Source: JACJYE01 sp964432875 (GTDB taxonomy: Bacteria > Bacteroidota > Bacteroidia > Chitinophagales > Saprospiraceae). From it: a stretch of 64,000 bases of DNA. Position 1 is the stretch's first letter; the number at the start of each line of letters is the position of its first letter. The stretch is from positions 1-64,000 of the forward strand of contig CAYSPJ010000001.1 in NCBI GenBank assembly GCA_964432875.1, read 5' to 3'. Of the stretch, positions 59,515 through 64,000 are shown piece after piece. Below the pieces are notes generated by a model. That model was not told where the DNA came from. It was given only the letters and a program-made list of their open reading frames with translations, and ran no database searches. A program made the translations under genes and the position numbers.

Positions 59515-62316
59515 TTAAAGTTTCACTGCGAGGTTGACGAAATAATTGCGCCCAAAGGCATAGAAATAACGGTTGGGGAAGCGGCCGACGTCTTTGGTTT
59601 CAAAGTCAAAGCGCAACTGCTCATAGCCACCGGTGATGAAATTGCGGTTGTTCAGGAGATTGCTCACGCCGAGGTTCAGGTAAAGAAAAGTGTTGCCAAA
59701 TTTAAAGGACTTGCCACCAAAAAAGTCTACGGTGAAAGCCGCCGGCGCTTTGGTCTGCTGGATAATTTCATTCCACAAGGGCGAGCCTGGCTCTACTACA
59801 TCTTCGCCAAACTTCGGGTCAGGGGTATAGGCAACAGCATCCAGGGTGCGGCGCGCGGGGTTGAAATCAATCCAGATATTGTCGTAATAGTTGAAGTTGA
59901 GGTTGGCAAACCAAAACTTGGGTGAATTGTAATTCAGGCCTAAGGTATAGGCAGTCTGTGGCGTGCCGGGCACGTAGAAGTTTTTCATGTAAACCACCTC
60001 TGACCCCAGCTTTTGCGCCACATTATCCAGATAAGTAGTCACGGTAGGGCGATTGGTATAGGTATACTGCCCAATGGCGGCTACAGCATTGACTTTGAGG
60101 GCGGAAGTGACCGAAACCTCCCCCGCAAGCTCCACCCCCAGGTGCTGAGTATTAACACCCGGCATGAGGAAGTTGATAAAGCCGCCGCGGACGCCATCAT
60201 CGGTGATGATAGCGTTGTCGAGGTAAAAGCTGCGGTTCCAGAGGATATCGCGGAAAGTGGTATAGTAGCCGATGGCCCGAGCCTTGGCATAAGGGGCACG
60301 CAGCAAGTAGCCCCCTTCCACCGTGAGCATCTTGCGGGTATCCAGGTTTTCAGCCAGGTCATTGCGGGTGCGAGGCGAGATGAAGGCATCGCGGGTGGAA
60401 GGCGCTTGAGTCATGTACCCCCCATTGAGCAGGAAGTAGTTGCGGCCGTCAATCTTGTAGGTCAAGCCTGCTTTAGCACCATACTCCAGAAACTGGGCTC
60501 TTTCCGATTCGCCGGCAGAAGTCGTAGGGAATTTGCCGTTGGCCACGTTGCCAAAGCGCCAAAAAGAGGTGTTGCCCAGATTCCCGGCCAGGAAGAAGTC
60601 AAAGCGCGGATAGGAAAAACTAGCCTGCAGCCAGGATGATGCTTGGCGCACATTGATGTCGTAGTCGTAGCCAAATATATCTCCCTCCCGCACCAGGCCG
60701 TTGGGCGTATCGATGTCATTTTGGATAAAAGGCAGATTGCTCGTGGAGTCAAACTCGGCGAACTTATCAATATCCAGGTAAAAATCTCCCCCCAGGAGGT
60801 CGTCTAGCACTTTAAAATCATGCCCTTGGTGCCAGGTGTAATTGATACCGCCATGGATGGTAAGATGGTCGCTGATCAGGCTTTCCAGGATTGTGTTGAC
60901 GATGAAGCGGCGGTCGTCAAAACGGCGTTCCTCTACCACGTACTGAGAGCGTGCCCCCGTGACATTATTGCCCGGGATGCCGTCGGCATTCTGGATGGTC
61001 TGGATGCCGTTGCGGTTGGCCTCATACATGTAATCCCAGTCAATCTGCCGGGCGGCTTCAGACGTACGCAGCAATTCTTCTAATGCTTCGCGTTGCCGGT
61101 CGAAGGTAAAACTGGGCAAATTCCGGTAGTAATCCGGGCGAGGGTCACGAGCGTTGTACCAATCCAGGGCGGTACTGCCGTTGCGGCCAAATTGATAGCC
61201 AGCGGCGGTCATCAGCGAAGTGCGGTCAGATAGCTGCCAATCGTGGCGCAGGATGGCGATAGGCTGATGGATATTGGCGACGCGGGCGTTGCGCTTGCGG
61301 CCGTCCTGGAAGCCCCAGTTGGGGTTGTAGTAGCGGTCATCTGCCAGATCCTGAAGTTCTTCAACCGCTGCGCCAGAGCGCCCCTGCTTGGTAGGGGCCC
61401 CAAATGCGGTGAAGTTGAGCGAATGCCGGGGGTTGATTTTTTTATCTACGGAAAGGAAATAGCCCCAGGCATCGTAGAAAGTGCCGGCGATATACCCTTC
61501 CTCGGCCCAGCGGCGCGAGGCAGACATGGAGACCGCCCAGCCCCCCTTGAGCGGGCCGGAAGTATAAGTGGCCATCATTCGGTTGCGGTAAGACCGGTTG
61601 GATAGGGAGTAAGTCAGGCGCAATTGTTGGCGCTGTAAATGGGCCCGGGTGTCAAAGCTTGAAGCGCCGCCGACGCCGCCAAAAGCATAGCCGACCGGGG
61701 CCAGGCCGACGCTATTGTCGCGAAAGCGCATCACGTCGTTCAGGCCGCTCCAGTTGCTCCAGTAAACCTGGCCGTTTTCCGGGTCGTTCATCGGGATCCC
61801 GTTCATCAGCAGAGCAGTCTGTCCGGAATCGTAGCCACGGATGCGGAAACGGGCCGGCCCGAAGACAAAAGCCGCCGTGGAGACGAAGACATCGCGAGAA
61901 GCCGTGAGCACCCCGGAAATATTCTGGTCCCCTACCCCATCAGCGATGGACAAATTGATGAGCGGGATGAGGTCTTCAGCCCCAAACTGATCGGCATCTT
62001 CCTGAAGGAAAAGCTCGATGATGCCCAGGTTGACCGTTTCTTCCCCGCTCAGGTCTACGCTCAGCTCAGCAGCTAAGAAGCTCGTGCGTTGAATAGTGAG
62101 CAGCACCTGGCTAGAAGCCAGGGTTGTACGCAGCTCAAAAATGCCCTCGGCATCAGTCAGTGCCCTTTCTCCAGTGGGCAATATGGCTTCTGCCCCTGCT
62201 AAAGGGGCTTTCCGGTTGCCATCCAGCACCGTACCCCGGATGATCCGGGTTTGGGCATTTAACTGTGAAATGGCAATGAGGAAGAAGAAGAGGAGGTAGA
62301 TGTTCTTTTGCAGCAT
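59515..62316 (-). CDS. TonB-dependent receptor paired with the DUF5689 lipoprotein
   Basis: A 933-residue outer-membrane receptor: signal peptide (1-21, ending LNAQ), carboxypeptidase-regulatory-like domain (about 24-110, IRGTVLDGNRKAPLAGAEA), plug (about 125-250 with FRIRGYDSGQTALLMNGIPMNDPENGQVYWSNWSGLNDV), then the barrel, whose last strands include YFYAFGRNYFVNLAVKL. This NGIPMNDPE plug is the pattern of the receptor group next to DUF5689 proteins and EEP nucleases. It is first in an operon with the DUF5689 gene and has a -7 element at 62351. It probably imports products bound by the lipoprotein. Confidence 0.88.
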   Translation of the reverse strand: MLQKNIYLLFFFLIAISQLNAQTRIIRGTVLDGNRKAPLAGAEAILPTGERALTDAEGIFELRTTLASSQVLLTIQRTSFLAAELSVDLSGEETVNLGIIELFLQEDADQFGAEDLIPLINLSIADGVGDQNISGVLTASRDVFVSTAAFVFGPARFRIRGYDSGQTALLMNGIPMNDPENGQVYWSNWSGLNDVMRFRDNSVGLAPVGYAFGGVGGASSFDTRAHLQRQQLRLTYSLSNRSYRNRMMATYTSGPLKGGWAVSMSASRRWAEEGYIAGTFYDAWGYFLSVDKKINPRHSLNFTAFGAPTKQGRSGAAVEELQDLADDRYYNPNWGFQDGRKRNARVANIHQPIAILRHDWQLSDRTSLMTAAGYQFGRNGSTALDWYNARDPRPDYYRNLPSFTFDRQREALEELLRTSEAARQIDWDYMYEANRNGIQTIQNADGIPGNNVTGARSQYVVEERRFDDRRFIVNTILESLISDHLTIHGGINYTWHQGHDFKVLDDLLGGDFYLDIDKFAEFDSTSNLPFIQNDIDTPNGLVREGDIFGYDYDINVRQASSWLQASFSYPRFDFFLAGNLGNTSFWRFGNVANGKFPTTSAGESERAQFLEYGAKAGLTYKIDGRNYFLLNGGYMTQAPSTRDAFISPRTRNDLAENLDTRKMLTVEGGYLLRAPYAKARAIGYYTTFRDILWNRSFYLDNAIITDDGVRGGFINFLMPGVNTQHLGVELAGEVSVTSALKVNAVAAIGQYTYTNRPTVTTYLDNVAQKLGSEVVYMKNFYVPGTPQTAYTLGLNYNSPKFWFANLNFNYYDNIWIDFNPARRTLDAVAYTPDPKFGEDVVEPGSPLWNEIIQQTKAPAAFTVDFFGGKSFKFGNTFLYLNLGVSNLLNNRNFITGGYEQLRFDFETKDVGRFPNRYFYAFGRNYFVNLAVKL

Positions 62317-62350
62317 AATGAAATGGCAATCGCATGATGACTTAATGCGG

Positions 62351-62358
62351 CAAAGTTA
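62351..62358 (-). promoter_or_regulatory. -7 element of the TonB receptor/DUF5689 operon
   Basis: On the minus strand TAACTTTG, a perfect TAnnTTTG match, lies 34 bases before the start codon at 62316. The only upstream TTG is at 11-base spacing, too short, so the site is a half match. Confidence 0.5.
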
Positions 62359-62472
62359 GCATTTCTGGCCAATGCTCATTTTTAAACTGCTAAAAATTTA
62401 CACAAAGATAATCTCAATGGCCATATCTTGGCCGTTTGAAAAAGCGTTTAAGACCACAACAAACTGTTCGAA

Positions 62473-63510
62473 ATGATGAAGAAACTACTTTTCTTTCTAT
62501 TCCTAGCCCCAGTCGCTCTTTTCTCCCAACAACAATTCAAAGTCGGCTGCATCGGCTTTTACAACGTTGAAAATCTATTTGACATCTATGACGACCCCGA
62601 GATCAACGATACTGAGTTTACCCCCGAAGGGCAGAATCGCTACACTGCTGAAATATATCAGGAAAAATTAGGCAATCTGGCTAAAGTCATCGCGGAGCTA
62701 GGCACCGAAATCACCCCCGATGGCTTATCTATACTAGGGCTGGCAGAAGTGGAAAACCGCAAGGTATTGGAAGACCTCAGCCAACACCCCCTTATTAAAG
62801 ACCGGAACTATCAAATCGTCCACTACGACTCCCCCGACCGCCGTGGGATTGATGTGGCCCTTTTCTACAACCCGAAATATTATCAGGTGAGTGGCAGCCG
62901 CTCTATCCCCATGCTAATCTACCGTGAAGACGGCAGCCGCATATACACCCGAGATATCCTCCACGTAACAGGGCTATACGATGGCGAACCGCTACATGTG
63001 CTGGTCAACCATTGGCCCAGCCGGCGAGGGGGCGAAGCAGCGACCCAACCCTACCGCAATGCCGCCGCCCTGGCTTGCAAACAGGTGCTCGACTCCCTAT
63101 CTGCCGACAACCCGAACGCCAAAGTCATCATCATGGGTGACCTCAACGACGACCCCATCAGCCCCAGCGTGCGCCAAGTGCTGGGCGCGGTGCGCAATAA
63201 AGAGCAAACCAAACCCGGAGGGCTCTTCAACCCGATGTTCGACTATTACAAAAAGGGCATCGGCACCTTGGCTTACCGCGACGCCTGGAGCTTGTTCGAT
63301 CAAATCATCCTCTCCTACGGGCTGACCAACCCCAAGGCCGGAGGATTCCAATACTACAAAACCCGGATTTTCAACGAGCCTTACATGGTGCAAAAAAGCG
63401 GGCATTTTAAGGGCTACCCTTTCCGCACCTATGCTGGCAGCGAATATCTGGGAGGGTATAGCGATCACTTCCCGGTCTATGTAGTACTGGTGAAAGCGGT
63501 AGGGGATTGA
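62473..63510 (+). CDS. Secreted endonuclease/exonuclease/phosphatase (EEP) family enzyme
   Basis: A 345-residue exported metal-dependent phosphodiesterase with signal peptide MMKKLLFFLFLAPVALFSQ (1-19). All catalytic landmarks of the EEP (DNase I/exonuclease III) fold are visible: N31 in FYNVENLFD, the metal-binding E92 in LAEVEN, DRRGIDVAL (D122-R124), H180 in VNHWPSR, D223 and N225 in GDLNDDP, and the terminal D331-H332 in SDHFPVYV. The natural substrate may be DNA, RNA or another phosphodiester. It has neither a lipobox nor a T9SS domain, so it is probably periplasmic. It is divergent from the TonB receptor/DUF5689 operon. Confidence 0.9.
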   Translation: MMKKLLFFLFLAPVALFSQQQFKVGCIGFYNVENLFDIYDDPEINDTEFTPEGQNRYTAEIYQEKLGNLAKVIAELGTEITPDGLSILGLAEVENRKVLEDLSQHPLIKDRNYQIVHYDSPDRRGIDVALFYNPKYYQVSGSRSIPMLIYREDGSRIYTRDILHVTGLYDGEPLHVLVNHWPSRRGGEAATQPYRNAAALACKQVLDSLSADNPNAKVIIMGDLNDDPISPSVRQVLGAVRNKEQTKPGGLFNPMFDYYKKGIGTLAYRDAWSLFDQIILSYGLTNPKAGGFQYYKTRIFNEPYMVQKSGHFKGYPFRTYAGSEYLGGYSDHFPVYVVLVKAVGD

Positions 63511-63535
63511 TTTTCCCGCTTCTTTTAAGCCCAGC

Positions 63536-64000
63536 TTAATGCTTCGCCACGATGACCCGATAATTCGCAGCTTCACCTTTGTAATAGATTTGGCAGATAT
63601 AGGCCCCTTCCGGCAGGTTATCGAGCGGCAACTGGAGCAACGGGCCGGCCCCGGCATGTTGCTGCCGGAGCACTTCCTTGCCAGCAGCGGTTAGCAGGCG
63701 CAGGCTATACCGCTCGCCAGCAGGCCCTTTCACGTTGAGCGTTGCCCGGGCCGGGTTGGGGAAAAGCTGAAAATCAAGCCCCCAAATCGGCTCCCCCACG
63801 CTGGTGAGTTGGAAGAAGAAAGGTGCCGAGACAGGTGCGCAAGCACCTCCATCGGTGACGACAACACTATAGGTGCCAGATTCTACTGGCTGATAAGCCG
63901 CCCCGGTGGCTTCCGGAATAGCCTCCCCATTGAGATACCACTGGAAATTCGGGCCGGAGCTAGCCATCAGCACCCCATCTTCCTGCGTTATCACCGGCAC
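63536..64000 (-). CDS. C-terminal part of a T9SS-exported protein (5' end outside window)
   Basis: The last 154 residues of a larger secreted protein; the reading frame is open through the right edge of the window and has no credible start here. It has an Ig-like/PKD-like domain (FQWYLNGEAIPEATGAAYQPVESGTYSVVVTD, about residues 19-50) followed by a T9SS type A sorting domain (LDFQLFPNPARATLNV to the end). The catalytic or binding part lies upstream, beyond 64000. It is convergent with the EEP gene and may be a fourth component of that locus. Confidence 0.8.
   Translation of the reverse strand: MPVITQEDGVLMASSGPNFQWYLNGEAIPEATGAAYQPVESGTYSVVVTDGGACAPVSAPFFFQLTSVGEPIWGLDFQLFPNPARATLNVKGPAGERYSLRLLTAAGKEVLRQQHAGAGPLLQLPLDNLPEGAYICQIYYKGEAANYRVIVAKH

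Overview
The window is about 53-55% GC by eye and carries clear Bacteroidota hallmarks: type IX secretion (T9SS) C-terminal sorting domains on four secreted proteins, a PorV/PorQ-family outer-membrane protein, three large TonB-dependent receptors with an N-terminal carboxypeptidase-regulatory-like domain, DUF5689 and DUF4403 families, NhaD, a GldL-like small membrane protein, and promoters of the TTG-N17-23-TAnnTTTG type used by the Bacteroidota housekeeping sigma factor. Protein flavour (WbqC, ARPP-1/DUF6569, DUF1684, LuxC-like acyl-CoA reductase) suggests a marine or activated-sludge Saprospiria-type bacterium; that rank is inference. There is no rRNA, tRNA, CRISPR array or complete insertion sequence. 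A run of exactly 100 Ns (6998-7097) is a scaffold gap that truncates one gene.

Layout. 1-388 holds a fold-back repeat and a promoter. 389-6984 encodes a methyltransferase, a PAP2 membrane phosphatase, a ZIP transporter, then a TonB receptor followed by a T9SS-exported alpha/beta-hydrolase-like protein that lacks its nucleophile. 7098-9569 (minus) is rluA-family, DUF1415 and the truncated acyl-CoA reductase. 9666-17261 has a Cys/Met-metabolism PLP enzyme, a 58-residue GldL-like protein, an ARPP-1 lipoprotein, WbqC, a dynamin-like GTPase and mutS2. 17316-20118 is a two-gene Hdr-like iron-sulfur redox module split by a ParE/RelE-type toxin-antitoxin pair with palindromic repeats. 20265-30726 contains a PRTase, an Oar-like TonB receptor divergent from a multidomain T9SS cupredoxin protein, a patatin, and a T9SS sugar dehydrogenase.

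30737-38608 is mostly plus-strand: DUF1684, a tight four-gene operon (GT2, aldo/keto reductase, FAD oxidoreductase, arginine-deiminase-like enzyme), a thioesterase with an almost leaderless promoter, YihY, PorV/PorQ and DUF3817. 38947-45012 (minus) holds groES-groEL, a hydrolase-OsmC fusion, a CCA-adding-type nucleotidyltransferase and dusB; then nhaD and a small lipoprotein. 47069-57208 has ggt, DUF4403, a sortilin-like BNR protein, the relic of an outer-membrane barrel gene, a class A penicillin-binding protein, a small HTH protein and an N6-adenine tRNA methyltransferase.

57510-64000 is the most system-like locus: a TonB receptor and a lipoprotein made of three DUF5689-type repeats in one operon (minus), a secreted endonuclease/exonuclease/phosphatase enzyme (plus), and the 3' end of another T9SS cargo. 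Together they look like surface machinery for cleaving and importing phosphodiester-containing material (nucleic acid, nucleotides or related esters); substrate and uptake are inferred, not shown.
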